Assembly: GCF_014066305.1 (NCBI RefSeq)
Contig: NW_023501038.1
Location: 1,740,470-1,804,469, forward strand
Source of the DNA: Letharia columbiana
Lineage: Eukaryota; Ascomycota; Lecanoromycetes; Lecanorales; Parmeliaceae
Length of the DNA: 64,000 nucleotides
Direction: 5' to 3'
Shown here: piece after piece, positions 1-12,001 of the stretch
How the letters are laid out: each line of letters starts with the position of its first letter
How positions within the stretch are numbered: position 1 is the first letter of the stretch
Made by a program: the position numbers and the translations under genes
The notes under the pieces: model-generated
The model's input: only the letters and a program-made list of their open reading frames with translations
What the model was told of the DNA's origin: nothing
The model's database searches: none

Positions 1-30
1 TAGAAGAGGGTTAAGATACTCGATATAGAA

Positions 31-60
31 TAGAATTCTAATTATCTTTCTAATTATCAA
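31..60 (+). repeat. Dispersed short motif (about 24 nt), first of several
   Basis: The core TTCTAATTATCTTTCTAATT recurs with small changes at 31-60, 1,437-1,464, 3,024-3,060, 5,976-6,000 and 6,936-6,955. In reverse orientation it recurs near 4,003-4,025, 4,272-4,290, 4,811-4,833 and 5,304-5,335. Recurrence is confined to the first 7 kb. It could be a RIP-mutated element terminus or a short tandem-repeat relic. Other parts of the window do not show it at this density by eye. Confidence 0.5.
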
Positions 61-163
61 AAAACGTGAAAATTTATTCTTCTAATAATAGTCTCTTTAT
101 ATCTTCTTTATTAGCGAGAACTTCTTATTTAAAGAAATACGTAGCTAATAATTTTAATACGAA

Positions 164-266
164 AAATAAGATCTCGAATTCTTAGACTTTAAAGTATCGT
201 AAGTTAAATAATAGCTATAAACGATTTTAATATAAACTAGATTAGAAGTAAGAATCTAAATATAAT
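164..266 (+). repeat. 103-bp direct repeat, copy 1 (copy 2 at 816-918)
   Basis: Positions 164-266 and 816-918 align along their full length at a constant offset of 652 bp. Most differences are C/T or G/A, as expected when two copies of one sequence are mutated independently by RIP. The pair may be an internal duplication within a former coding region, because the plus-strand frame through copy 1 reads well if its TAG/TAA codons are taken as former Gln. Function unknown. Confidence 0.6.
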
Positions 267-815
267 CTCTATTATTAATAAGAAGATTATTAAAAAAGAG
301 ATAGCACTTAGCGTTAATCTATATAAATAGAATATAATTAAACTATAAAACGCGCTTATAAATCGAATAAGAATTCGAATAACTTATAAATATAGATTTT
401 TTCTACGAAAGCTTATTAAGATAATCTACGAGAGTATAAAATCTCTATTATCTCTACGTTCTTATATCGTTAATAGCTTTATCTATAAGAGTATTTAATA
501 AAATAAAAATATTAATTTAATTAAAGATTTAATCGATAAAAATTTCTTTCTAACTCGTAAAAATATACTTAAAATTTAATTAAACGCTAGAAATTAGAAA
601 TTTATACTTAATTACTACGAAGTATTATTTTAGCTCTACGCGAAGTTTAAGATTTAAGATTTAAATTATAAAATCGATTATATTTATTACGCGTATAAGA
701 TAGAGGAGAAGTATTAGCGATAAGTAAGTAAAGGGACACTTAAGGCGTAATAGTAATTACTTTAAGAAAGAGTCTTAAGCGATAATACTAATTACGTATA
801 TATATTAAGAGTATA

Positions 816-918
816 AAATAAGATCTTAAATTCTTAAATTTTAAAGTATTATAAGTTAAATAATAGCTATAAACGAACTTAGTATAAATTAAATTAAGAA
901 TAAGAATTTAATATAATA
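816..918 (+). repeat. 103-bp direct repeat, copy 2
   Basis: Partner of 164-266, same orientation, differing mainly by transitions. It lies about 500 bp before the second copy of the short motif at 1,437. Confidence 0.6.
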
Positions 919-3060
919 GCGAGAGTTTAAGATATTATTCGTAAAATTAAAGAAGAAAAAACTAAAAAATTAAGAAAGAAAGATAAGAGTAAATCTAATA
1001 GAAATATTAAAGCTAATAAGAAGGAAGGTTTAAAGAGAATAAAACGTACGTCTAATAAATATAAATACTTAAGATATAAATCTTAATCGAGAAGTACTAT
1101 TTATTTCTAGATATACTTATAAATAAAAAGTACTAATCGCGTAAAAAAGATATTATGGCTAAAAAGAACTATATCTTAAAATCGACTATAACTCTTAATA
1201 GAAATATTAAAGGAGTTTATAAGATAAATAATATAAATAATTAAAAACTTAAGAGTATAAAGTTATTACTTCGCTATCACTAAGTATAAAAAATAATTTT
1301 TATAAAGAATTAAGAGATTAACGGCGAAGAGTTATTAAGTAATATATTAGTAAATCTACTACCTCTTAATTATCTCAAAAAAATTTATAGACTCTAAGAA
1401 TTAGCGTTCGATATAAGAGAAAAGAATTTATATTATAGAATTCTAAATATCTTTCTAATTAACAAATAGCGAAATCTATTATAATCTCTTCTTTTAAGCT
1501 CTTATATCTAAGTATTTATATCTTAATAATAAAAATAAAAAGCAATTCGAAATCTTATTATTATAGTTATTAGCTATTATTCGAAAAGCCTCTTTTACTT
1601 TATCGTTATCTTTATCTAACTCTTATTTATTTAGCGTATAATTATAATTCTTTAATTACTATTTAGTTAAGCCTAGTAAATCTAGAAAATTATTATTATT
1701 TATATTAAATTACTATACTATCAAATTCCTTTATATTACGCGTTTAATCTTATTAAAATAAATATATAAAGATAATAAATCGAATTTTAATTAATTAATC
1801 TAGATAATTTTTAATATACTTTTATTAAAGAGAGAGTAATAAATAAAAAAAGCACTTACTATAGAATCCGTCTATATATAATTATATATTTTTTTAATCT
1901 AAAAATTATAAGTTAATAATTTTATATACGCGAGAAATAATAATAGTATATCTTATAATTAATCTTAGAAGAATAATTCTATATCGTAAAATCTCTATAC
2001 TTATATTTCTTAATCGTATAATAAAATTCGTAGTCGTAAGAGTCGATATATATTATTTTCGCTCGTAGAGACTAATAAGCTCTTTATTAAAACTTTTAAA
2101 TTATTATAAAGATAAAAAGTAATCTCTACTTATAAGATTACTTAATTATATTAAATAATCTAACTAATAGCTTTAAGTTATTATCTAATAATATACTTAT
2201 CTCTTATTCTTTCTCTTTTTCTATTTATCTTAAAATTGTAAAATAGATAAGATTATTTAATATTTCCTCCTCTATTAAATTTTCCCATTATAAATTTATA
2301 CTCTTATCGTTATTAATAGCGCTTTTTTATTTTTAATTATTTAAACTTAATTATATAGCTAATATAGATATATACTTTTTCTTTAGAATATTAAATAAAA
2401 AAATTATATATATTAATATCTAATAATACTACGATATAGTCGATCTTATTATTTATAGAAATATATATCTTTAATCTCTTATAATATCTTTTTTTACTCC
2501 TCTAAACTTACGCTTTTAAATCTATCTATATTTTTAACTTTATCTCTCGCGATTAATATCGTATTAAGATTAATAATAAATAACTTTTATAAGCGAGCTT
2601 TAAGTAAATTATATACTTCGAGAGCTATTATATATTAACGAAATTTAATAATATAAGAATTCTATAAGAGCTCTTCTATCGCTTTACGCTTATAATTTTT
2701 AATATTAATTAAATAATTATAAGATCTTAATAGCGGTGAAAATAAGAAGAATTTTATTAAAAGATTATTATCGCGAAGTATTCGCTAAAGATTATCTATA
2801 TTATTTACTTCTATATATATAATTAGAATTATAAATTTAATTTTACTTTATAATAATAAAGAATCTTATTTTTAATTTTTAATAATAGATTATTTATAAT
2901 TCTATTATTATTTATCTTCTCGCTATATAAAATTACTATTATATTAATTTTATAATATATATATTTACTAGATCTATAAACGATAATATATAAAAGATAT
3001 ACTATAAGAAGAAAATAAAATATAAATTCTAAATATCTTTCTAATTATCTTTTTAATTAT

Positions 3061-3780
3061 TATAATATTATAATAAATAAAAGAAAAAAAGAAAAAAAGA
3101 AAGAAGTAGTATATAAAAAGCTTACGGTTTTAGCGCTCGCGTAAAACTTAAGATAATAATTAATATTATAAAATTATAAGATTTTTAAATAAAGAAGAAT
3201 AAAATAGATATAATAAAAAACTTAAAAAAGAATTAAAGTTTAAATTTAAAGAAAAGTTTATAAACTTAATTATACGCTAATAAATTAGTTAGTAATTAGT
3301 AATTAATTTTACTAGTATATATAATAGAATAAGATAAAGCTAAACTTAAAAATCTTAAATTTATATATATAATTAATTATAAATTTAGAGATTATTACGC
3401 TCTTTAGTTAGATCGACTAAATTATCGCGAATAAATAAATTAGCGTTCGTAATTATTAAAAAAATATAGTCGAATAGCCTTAATTAAAAAATAGATATAT
3501 ATTATTTAATTTTAGAATATCTTTTTTATTTTCTATTAAAATTTTAAGATTTTTTTTTTAAATTATAGAATGAAATAAAGACTTTTAGATAAAAAAAGAA
3601 TTTCTAAATTTAATCTAATAATTATTAAAGCGTAAGGAATTTAAATATCGCTTATTAAAGTTCGCTCGACAGCCGAATAGCTCGCTTACTAAAGTTCGCT
3701 TATCTATTTACTCGATAGCCCTAATTAAAAAAATAATTATAAATTTAATTCGTAGACCTTTACTTATAAAAAATATAATA
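3061..3780. other. RIP-degraded spacer, nothing recognised
   Basis: It begins with a purine-rich run (3,079-3,106, repeated GAAAAAAA-type units). Near 3,655-3,720 it holds a small CpG-richer patch in which a short phrase (aaagttcgct) occurs twice. No coding frame, RNA gene or known element is visible. Confidence 0.5.
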
Positions 3781-4293
3781 TCTTATAGATTTTAATAGAA
3801 TCTTTCATTTTTTAAGATAATAATAGAAATCTATTATTAAATATAATACTTATTAATTAAATAAGAAAATAAGATATTTAAACTATACTTATAATACTTA
3901 TAATTTCATAATAATAGATTTTTTTTATAATTTAATAGAATATAATTTTTAATATAATGTAATTTTCTAAAAGTATAAATTAAATACTTTATATAGTATT
4001 AATTATAAAGATAATTAGAATTCTAAGTCGAGAATTAATATAATAATTAAATATATATAGACTTTAATAAAATCTTTTATTTTTTAATATAATAATAAGA
4101 ATCTATAAAAATATATAATTATTAATAATTAGATAAGAAAATATAATATATATTTATATTAAAACTATAATTATAATATAAATAATTATATAATAATAAA
4201 AATTATTAATTCTTTAATATAATATAAATCTTTTAAATTATAAATTAAATATATTATATAATATTAATTTTAAAGATAACTAGAATTCGAAGT
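3780..4293 (+). repeat. Tandem duplication, two units of 265-272 bp
   Basis: Unit 1 runs about 3,788-4,027 and unit 2 about 4,060-4,293. The same landmarks appear in order in both: a T-rich block after TTTAATA, an AT-only middle, and AAAGATAA followed by TAGAATTC at the end. The spacing is 272 bp at the start and 265 bp at the end, so there were small indels as well as point changes. No function is apparent. Confidence 0.65.
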
Positions 4294-5300
4294 AGAATAT
4301 AATCTTATAAGTAATATTATAATTAAGAGTTATATTATAAGTTAAAAAAATCGATAATTTAATTATAAAGTTTTTTATTCTATTACTTATAGTAGTTTAA
4401 TAGTCTATCTAAATTAAACTATAAGCTTTTAATCTATCTTTATACTTACGTATAGCTTAATATTATATAATTTTAAAAGTCTATATAAAAGTAGTATATT
4501 CTTAATCTATAATATTACGCGTTTACTATAAATTATTAATAATTAAGTATCTATATTCTATTATTAGCGAATTTCGTATAAAAATAATAAAAAGTCTTAC
4601 TTAAAAAATTATTAGATAGAAAAGATTCTATCGTCTTCTATATCGTCTCGATAGTAGAACTTTATTAATAATACTTAATATTATTTTTAATTCCATCTAT
4701 TATATCTAACGAAATTTCTTAAATAAGTTTTTAAAATAAAGCTTTCGAAATTAATAGCGTAATCGATTTTTAATAATATTTAATTTCGCGAAAAGCGATA
4801 GCTAGTAGGCTATAATTAGAAAGATAATTAGAAATATATATAAGATTAAACTTACTATCTAAGTAATATCTTTATATTTTTCTTACTTTAAATATATATT
4901 TAATAATGCTTTTTCTCTTACTTATACTCTTCTCGCTTATAATAGATTTTCTAAAAGTCTTATTACTCGACTTTTTAGCTACTTTTACTACTAACGATAC
5001 TTGAGATACTATTCTATCTATCGCGACTATCGCTAAAAGTATATTAAATCTCCTCTTTCTAAGTTTCTTATTATATTTATTCTTTTTTAATAACTTATAT
5101 ATAGATAGATATTCTTTAACTACTACGATTTTAACATTTTTACTATATATATTATTAAAATTTCTATTCTTATAGATAATATCTCGATTTTAAGAGATAG
5201 TCTAATCTTAAAATAAAGTATTATTATTATCGCTAAGTATATTATTATCGAATATATATATTAACTCTTTATTCTTATTAATATATTCTTAAGTTCATCT
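4294..5300. other. RIP-degraded DNA, nothing recognised
   Basis: Strongly AT-rich with scattered CpG and almost no CpA or TpG. I see no repeat, RNA gene or frame that can be tied to a family. It probably belongs to the same relic as the minus-strand frame that follows. Confidence 0.45.
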
Positions 5301-5900
5301 AATTTAGAAAGTTAGATAATTAGAATAATAATTAGAAAAGAGAAGATTATATCTAAACCCTCTTTTATCGTAATAATTAAAATTATAAAAATTATTTCTT
5401 CTTCTTCTAGTCGTATTAATTATTTATATATTAAAATTAATAAACTTATATAGATTCGCTATAAAACTTATCGCTAGATTATAATATTACTATTCTTATT
5501 ATATACTAGAAGTTTCTAATCTTAAGCTTCTTTCGTAATAAAGTCTATCTCTTCTTTTTCTAATATAATTAGATTTACTAGCGAATTACTATCTAAATCT
5601 ATTAACTAATTACTTTTAAAATCTTATAATTAATTACTTCTAGAATTTTCTAATTAATTATCTTTAGAACTTTCTAACTAATTACTTCTAGAATTTTCTT
5701 ATTAATTATCTTTAGAACTTTCTAATTAATTATTTTAAGAATTTTCTATCTAATTATCTCTAGAACTTTCTAATTAATTATCTTTAGAACTTTCTAATTT
5801 ATTCCTTTTAGAACCTTCTAACTAATTTAATATTACTTTAGAATTAAAAAATTAAATAGCTAGTTAAGAGTTTATTAATAAAGATTCTTTATTAAAAGTA
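5300..5900 (-). pseudogene. Unidentified broken coding region with octapeptide repeats
   Basis: On the minus strand one frame can be followed through this stretch. It contains nine 8-residue repeats (24-bp array, listed separately), then an acidic, Leu/Ile-rich tail between about 5,590 and 5,320. Stops are mainly TAA/TAG where Gln or Trp codons would be expected, so the frame was destroyed by RIP without needing indels in this part. The repeats are rich in Ser, Asn, Lys and Asp. I do not recognise the protein. A low-complexity region of a transposon protein or of a duplicated host gene would both fit. Confidence 0.45.
5605..5820 (-). repeat. 24-bp tandem array, nine units, formerly coding
   Basis: Nine consecutive 24-bp units start at 5,605 and every 24 bp to 5,797, with no length variation. 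Typical units contain AATTA, then CTTTAGAA or CTTCTAGAA, then TTTCTA. Because 24 is a multiple of three, each unit encodes eight residues. On the minus strand the pattern is E-(S/N)-S-(K/R)-(D/S)-N-stop-L, with the stop at the same register in most units. That is what RIP of a conserved Gln (CAA to TAA) in every repeat would give. Confidence 0.75.
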
Positions 5901-7440
5901 TTTATATTTATTATTATATCTTTTTAAATATAAGTATAAAATAAATAATATTCTAAAAGTAAGCGATCTAATTAATATTCTAATTATCTTTTTAATTATT
6001 CTTTAAAAGAGAAAACGCGTATAATAAATTAAAAGTGTAAAATAAAATCTAAAAAAAGATAAATTTATCTTATAGAATTCTTAGATCTAAATTCTTAGAA
6101 ATTTAAAATAGACGTCTATTATTATATAAAAGTTAAGAAAAATCTATTATTAATAATAATTCTTAACTATTCTAATTAGATTATTAAATTTAAAAAAATT
6201 CGATTAAAATTTAACTTTATAATATTAAAAATTAGTATTAAATTTCTTTATAAATAAGATTTCGAAAAAACGCGAAAACGCGCTAGTAAACTAGCCTGTT
6301 TTTTAATTAGCGCGTTCTTATATTTTTTTATATTTTAATCTTTTTTAATACTTTTTTTAATTATATTATCTTCTATAGTAATATAATTCTACTTAAATTT
6401 TCTTATTATTTCTATTATAATACTAATATACTCTCTATAATATATTCTTTAATATCTTATAATAAGCTTTTTATATAAAAATTATCGTTATAACTATCTT
6501 AAGTAAGAGTTTAATTAAATAAGTAAATTTACGTACTTTCTATTATCTCTTAATATTATAAAAACTAATATTATTAATAAAGATAATAGCTTTAATTCGC
6601 TCTATTATACTATCTCTAAAGAAATAAGAATATTTTAAAAGCTTAAGTAATAGTAAGATGCGAAAAATAGTAGATAAATATTTTAGAAATAAGAATATAG
6701 TAAAGTCGCGTTAATATTTAGTAAGTCTAAATATATATAAACTATTAAGAGTAATTTTAAGAAAATAAAATAATGCGAATATAATAGCGAAATCTATAGC
6801 TAAGAAAAAACTTCTAGTTTTCTTTAAATATCAAATAACTACTTTTAAAAAAAAGAAGGAAATAAAAAAGAGGATTATTAAATATATTATATATAATTAA
6901 TATATTTATTATAAATTCTAATTATTATTATAATTATTCTAATATCTTTCTAGTATTATAGCTAGCATTTACGCGTAATATTTCGTATATTATATTAAAG
7001 ATAATAAACTTTATAAATAATTAAGTTTATTAAATATAGTTTCGATTCTAGATTTCATTAAGAATATTAATATAGAGCGCGATAAGTAGCTCGATATAAA
7101 GAAAGAAGATAAAGATATAATTATTAATATATAATTAAATATTATTAATTAAAAAATTAAGCGATTCGAAAACTCTTAACTTCTTTTAAAGAATATAAAT
7201 TTTTAAATAACGTTAATAAATAAGATATAAGTATAAAAGGCTAAAGTATTTATTAATATCTTCTTATTATAATAACGAGTATAGTAAATTATAATCGAAT
7301 CTATTAGAAAGAAGATTAAATATCTAGAAATTTTCGAAGATATAGTAGACTCTTAAAAGAATATTTATTCTTATTACGTAAGAGTCTCGTATAATTTATA
7401 GAAATTTTCTTAAAAAAGAATCGTTAAAATAATATTTACT
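5901..7440. other. RIP-degraded DNA with one nested hairpin
   Basis: No gene is recognised. The only structured site I see is the nested inverted repeat at 6,277-6,316, listed separately. Purine-rich patches on the plus strand around 6,850-6,870 and 7,090-7,110 carry no clear signal. Confidence 0.45.
6277..6316. other. Nested inverted repeat followed by a T-run
   Basis: An outer perfect 9-bp inverted repeat (AACGCGCTA at 6,277-6,285, TAGCGCGTT at 6,308-6,316) encloses and overlaps an inner hairpin, GCTAGT-AA-ACTAGC at 6,282-6,295. CCTG and a T-run follow the inner hairpin. The site keeps four CpG and one TpG in sequence otherwise nearly free of TpG. The shape resembles an intrinsic terminator, but that has no expected role in a fungal nuclear genome. 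It may be a transposon end or chance. Confidence 0.45.
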
Positions 7441-7940
7441 AACGTAAATTTTTTTTTATATTAATTTTAATTTTAATATTCTAATTTATATTTAAATAGA
7501 CTTATTATTTATATATTAATCTTATCTATATCGAACTTACTCGTTAATTACCTTTAATTATAAAGTTTAAAAAAAGTTTATATTATATTATAAAATAGTA
7601 TATATATAAGATATTTTAATTAAGATTTCTATATTTAAAAGTATAAGTAGCTATTTTAATTATTATTTTAATTAATTATAATTATAATTATTATAATTAT
7701 TATTATTATAGCTATTATTATTATAATTATTATTATTATAGTTATTATTATAATAAATATAATAATTAAAATATATATTTTAATAATAGATATAATAATA
7801 ATAGATATAATAATAATAGATATAATAGTAATAAATATAATAGTAATAGATATAATAGTAATAGATATAATAGTAATAAATATAATAGTAATAGATATAA
7901 TAGTAATAAATATAATAGTAATAAATATAATAACTATTAT
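7441..7940 (+). pseudogene. Unidentified coding relic with Asn/Tyr-rich pentapeptide repeats
   Basis: Nine perfect-length 15-bp units at 7,791-7,925 read on the plus strand as Y-N-(N or S)-N-(R or K). A looser Asn/Ile-rich AT tract (7,676-7,760) precedes them. The third position of each unit alternates between AAT and AGT, and the fifth between AGA and AAA, so the array has diversified by transitions. This resembles the Asn-rich tail of a gag-like or host protein. I cannot identify it, and a purely non-coding microsatellite is possible. Confidence 0.4.
7791..7925 (+). repeat. 15-bp tandem array, nine units
   Basis: Units TATAATARTAATARA start at 7,791 and every 15 bp to 7,911 without a gap. 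The first two units have AAT where the others have AGT. Confidence 0.8.
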
Positions 7941-8165
7941 ATTAAATTTATCGAATAAATATATTTAAATATAAAAATTTTAATATAAAAATTTTATATA
8001 TATATTATTTTATAATATAATATTATAAATATATTATATTATAAAATATTCTATTAAGATCTTATATTATATTAGATATAAGATAATATAAATTTTAATA
8101 ATTTATATTATATTAGAGTATAATATAATAAATTAATATCTTATATTATATTATATCTTTTTAAT
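7941..8165. other. AT-only tract
   Basis: About 225 bp made of TATATTA/TAATATA phrases with almost no G or C. Several phrases recur (TTATATTATATTA). No gene or known site. Confidence 0.5.
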
Positions 8166-8171
8166 TAATAA

Positions 8172-8897
8172 TAAAAAAAGAGAGAGAGAAGTTATTGAAG
8201 AGAAAGAAAATTAATTTATTATTATTAATAAAATTTTAATAAAAAGATTTTAAATATATATTAAAGCTTTTACTATTCGCTAGACGATTTTATTTTTTAT
8301 TTTAATAATTTAAATATATATAAAAGAGTTAATTTTATTAATTTAAATTTATTAATATAAGAAGCGTATTTTTATATATCTCGCGATATTTTATAATAAG
8401 AAGTATCTTATAATACTATCGATATTAGATAATATATAATATAATAAAAATTAAATAGATTTTAATTTTAATTTTATAAGTAAAGATAAATAATAGATAT
8501 ATTATAATAAATATATTATAAAAAAATTTATAATTTTTTATATTATCTTATTATAAATAATAATAAATATATAATTTTATAAAAGTTTAATCTTAAATAA
8601 AAATTATATAATTAGAGATTTTTTAATAATATATATAATATTAAGTTATAATTTATCGAGCTAATAGAATATATAATTATCTTTTTATTAAGATTTATAA
8701 TAATTTAATTATTATTTAATTATAATAATTATTATAATAGAATTAATTTTTAAAATATATTAATAATTTAAATCGTTATTTTTAATACTTAAATATTATC
8801 TTATAATTTAAAAATAATTATAAAATATATATTATAAGTAATAGCGAGAATATAAGATATATAATAAGTCTATTATAATAGATTTATTAGAAAAAAT
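8172..8897 (+). repeat. Dispersed ~730-bp repeat, copy A
   Basis: This aligns end to end with 35,770-36,500. Landmarks occur in the same order: an AG-rich start, TTTTAATAAAAAGA, TTAAAGCTT, TTCGCTAGACGATTTT, TATATAAAAGAGTTAATTTT, and a run of ATTATAATA at the end. Differences between copies are mostly C/T and G/A. Another partial copy is at 37,940-38,262. It is non-coding in all frames and shows no clear terminal inverted repeat. It could be a SINE, solo LTR or MITE relic; the orientation is arbitrary. Confidence 0.65.
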
Positions 8898-8956
8898 AAA
8901 TAAATATTATTAGATAAGCGAAGAAGTTAGAGTTATAGCGACGAATATATAAAACT

Positions 8957-8990
8957 TAAAAAAAAAAAAAAAAATTTTTTTTAAATTTTT
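8957..8990. repeat. A-run followed by T-run
   Basis: About 17 A followed by T-rich sequence, just outside the dispersed repeat and just before the 2.8-kb repeat. It could be the relic poly(A) tail of a retroelement (an insertion boundary), but the source element is not visible. Confidence 0.35.
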
Positions 8991-9240
8991 ATTTTATTAT
9001 TTTACGTTTTTTTATAATAATATTAAGATCTAAGATTATAAAAACGAATACGCTAAATTTAATAGTATTCTCGATTTTTAATTATCTACTTTACTTTCTT
9101 CTTTATATATTACTTTATTTAAAATCTTTTAATAATCTATAATCGCGACGCTAAAATCTATAAATCGTATTTATTTTAATATATTTTATTTAATAATAAC
9201 TTCTACTTATTATTACGCGTAAAGCTAAATATTTTAATAT

Positions 9241-9355
9241 CGCTTATTATTATAAGTAATATATTTAATTAAATTTAGTCTTACTCTATTAAAAAATTAA
9301 TATTACTTATTATTATAAATAATATATTTAATTAGATTTAGTCTTACGCTATTAT
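9241..9355 (+). repeat. Short tandem duplication inside the 2.8-kb repeat
   Basis: A phrase of about 45 bp around TTATTATTATAARTAATATA occurs at about 9,241-9,285 and again at about 9,309-9,352, about 68 bp apart. The same pair is present in the right copy at about 17,708-17,820. Confidence 0.55.
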
Positions 9356-9479
9356 TATTATATATAATTTATTTAATTAAATATTATTAATAAGTTATTA
9401 TTATCTATAAATAATATTTATTTAAATTTTACTTTATCTCTAATTATCTTAATATAAAATTTTATCTTTAACTTATATT

Positions 9480-10600
9480 TACTACGCGCTTACTATATAT
9501 TTAATCTAATCTTATCTCTTATAAGAGTATAATCTTTATTTCTCTACTCTCTTTTCTTTATTATAATAACTTATTCTAAAAAGACTCTAGAAGAAAAACG
9601 CGTTTTCGCTCGCGAGATTATAATTAAACTTCGAGCTAGATATTAAATTAAATATAAAACTTAATTTCTATAAGTAGATATAACTATTTTATTATAATTC
9701 TTAAATCTTATAAATTCTTTACTCTTTAGAGTTATAGCTAAGTAATAAGAGATAATTTAAATAAAAAATAATTAGATTATTAATATTATAGAGAATTCTA
9801 ATTTATTAAAAGAGTTAGAGAAGAATAGTAATATTATCTTTATTAAAATAAAATTATAACGATAAAAATCTCTCTTTTAAATTATATTTAATCTTTTAAT
9901 TAAATCTTAAAGTAAGAGTAATATAATTACTCGATCTTTAATTAAATTACTATTTAAAGAAGCTTTTTTAAGTTTTAATAAACTACGTAAACTAAGTAGA
10001 TAGACTTTTAATATCTTATTTATTTAGAATTTTACTAAGATTATAAATATCTTAATTATAAATATATATCTATAATCGAGATTAAGCGATAAAGTTCTCT
10101 ATATTTATTATTATAATTAAATATTTATATATTTATAGAGAGATCTCTAAATTTACTCTCTTTTTTATAATCTTCTCTTTCTTCTTAATCTAAGAGTTCT
10201 TTATTTATATTTTCTTTTCTATAATTCTCTCTTTCTTTTTAATCTAAAAATTCTTTATTTATACTTTCTTTAATATAATTCTTTCTTTCTTTTTAATTTA
10301 AAAGTTCTTTATTTATACTCTCTTCGATATAATTCTCTCTTTCTTCTCGATCTAAGAGTTTTTTATCTATACTCTCTTCGATATAATTCTCTCTTTCTTT
10401 ATAATTTAAAAGATATTTAATATTAAGCGAAGTTAAATTTAATCTTATTAATTTTAATACTTCTAATCTTTTAATAATTAATTTTTTCTCGAAATATTTA
10501 AACGAGTATAGTTATAGATTAAAAAATATATATAATTTTAACTCTAAATTAGAGCGACGCGGTCGCTTTTTAATTTTTATAAATAAATCTAAAAGATTAG
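9480..10600 (-). pseudogene. Unidentified broken gene inside the 2.8-kb repeat (left copy)
   Basis: Reading on the minus strand from the 54-bp array toward lower coordinates, one frame continues for some 400 bp. The composition (Lys, Pro/Ser, Gln and Tyr at former codons) looks protein-like, and stops are almost all TAA/TAG. The visible order is charged 18-residue repeats and then a mixed region. No catalytic motif is recognised. The same frame exists in the right copy at about 18,000-19,100, so the gene belonged to the repeated element. Confidence 0.4.
10165..10425 (-). repeat. 54-bp tandem array encoding 18-residue acidic/basic repeats (left copy)
   Basis: About four and a half 54-bp units. 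On the minus strand each unit reads as an 18-residue helix-like repeat, for example N-Y-I-E-E-S-I-D-K-K-L-L-D-R-E-E-R-E. The stops are TAA at a position that is Gln/Arg-like in sister units. The right copy of the 2.8-kb repeat carries one unit more. Such charged repeats suggest a long helix or coiled coil in a protein encoded on the minus strand. Confidence 0.65.
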
Positions 10601-11800
10601 AAATTATATTCGAAGGTATTTTTTTTTTTTATAGATTTATATAATAACGTTATAGAGGTTTTTAGAGCTAGCTAAGAGACTTATTATATCTATAATATAT
10701 TATTATTAAATCCCCTCTCGAAATCTAATTAACGTTAAATAGCGGGTAATTTTAATATTATTCTCGAAGATATTCTTTCTCTTCGCGAAATAATTAATTA
10801 TTAAAATTAATATCTTCTTATAAAGTTCTTCTCTAATAATACTTTACGTCTTTTATATTAAAATAAGATTATAAAGCGAGATAAAATAATAAATAATTTT
10901 AAGGCTATTAATTAAAAAGCTCTTTTTATAAGTAGTAAGAATCTAGCGATAATTAATTTTAATAAATCGAAGAAGCGCTTTTTACGCTAGACTTAAGAGA
11001 AAGATCTTATATTTTAACGCTTTTAAAATATCGATAGTATAATCTTTAATATTTTAAATCTAGCTATTTATCGACGTAGACTTTACTTTATACTTTAACT
11101 ATTATTTCTATAATAAATTACTTAAAATTAATAAATAATTATTTATAATTTAAAATTATATAAAATAAAATAACTTCGCTTAGATTATAACGTCGTCGAT
11201 AATAACTTAAGAACTACTATTTATATTTTCTTTTCTTATCTTTTAATAGCTAACTTCGATATTATATATCTAAATAATAATAAATAAGATAAATAAATTA
11301 ATAATATTATTTAATCTACGCTTAGAAATATCTATAGTTATTATATACGATAGTATTAATCGCGGAGCTATATTAATATAAATTATAAGATATATATTAA
11401 GAAAAAGTAGAGTATTAATAATACTAGTTATTCGATTAATATTAATTATTTATTATTTATTAATTTACTAGAATAATTCTAAAAGTATATATTTTATAAG
11501 AGTAATAAATATTCTAAATTCGTAGATTTAATATTAATTATTATAGTCTATAATTTTAAGAGTCTAATTTAATATAATAGTCTCGTCTTAATAAAATATA
11601 ACTTTCTTAAGTTTATAGAATTCTATTATAATATTTATAATAAGAATTATTTAAATTAAGATAACGCGTAACTTAATATCGAAGTTAAAGATATTTTCGT
11701 TATTAATAATATTATATTATTATAAAAGACGTACTATTTTAAATAATAGATATAAGAATTCTATAATTCTCGATAGACTATATATTACTTTATAGTCTTA

Positions 11801-11990
11801 TAATTATTAAAATCGATATAGATATAATATTAATATAGATATATTAAATAAGATAACTAGATATCGAATAGCTATATAGATAGAAGATATTAGATAGTAA
11901 TAGATAACTCTACTAAGATATACTAGATTCTAATAGACTATAGAATTAAATAATATATTAAGAGAGATATAGAATACGCTCGTAATATTA
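11801..11990 (-). repeat. Candidate 3' LTR of the Gypsy element (190 bp)
   Basis: On the minus strand this starts TAATATTACGAGCG immediately after a polypurine tract and ends in TA at 11,801. TA...TA is what RIP would make of the usual TG...CA termini. The length suits small fungal Gypsy LTRs. The end abuts the 2.8-kb repeat exactly. The 5' partner is not found in this window by eye, so the ends rest on this one copy. Confidence 0.55.
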
Positions 11991-12001
11991 CCCTCTCTCT
12001 C
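11991..12001 (-). other. Polypurine tract (plus-strand primer of Gypsy)
   Basis: The minus strand reads GAGAGAGAGGG directly before the candidate 3' LTR. This is the expected position and composition of the RNase H-resistant primer for second-strand synthesis. Confidence 0.6.

Larger units (their letters stand above)
1..3060. other. RIP-degraded AT-rich DNA, no gene recognised
   Basis: Both strands are full of stops, and CpA and TpG are almost absent while CpG persists. Some plus-strand stretches (for example 150-600 and 780-1,100) have stops that are nearly all TAA or TAG, as expected of RIP-mutated Gln and Trp codons, but I recognise no protein family. The stretch contains a diverged 103-bp direct repeat and three copies of a short motif, both listed separately. 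It is most likely relic transposon sequence. The assignment as RIP-mutated DNA is firm; the identity of the parent element is unknown. Confidence 0.7.
9017..11800 (-). mobile_element. 2.8-kb direct repeat, left copy (unknown large element, interrupted by Gypsy)
   Basis: It aligns with 17,487-20,359 in the same orientation over its whole length, and differences are overwhelmingly C/T and G/A. It contains 54-bp coding repeats, a copy of the 18-bp palindrome at 9,398-9,420, and long AT stretches. Almost no CpA or TpG remains, so it is more heavily mutated than the Gypsy element beside it. The right end at 11,800 coincides exactly with the end of the Gypsy 3' LTR, so it is probably the interrupted left part of a larger element. 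Giant LTRs are the alternative, but neither the small LTR nor the truncated gag fits them. Confidence 0.7.

Noticed and set aside
6277..6316. Rho-independent terminator
   Set aside because: The hairpin and T-run look right, but no bacterial gene or operon is present and the surrounding DNA is RIP-mutated fungal sequence.
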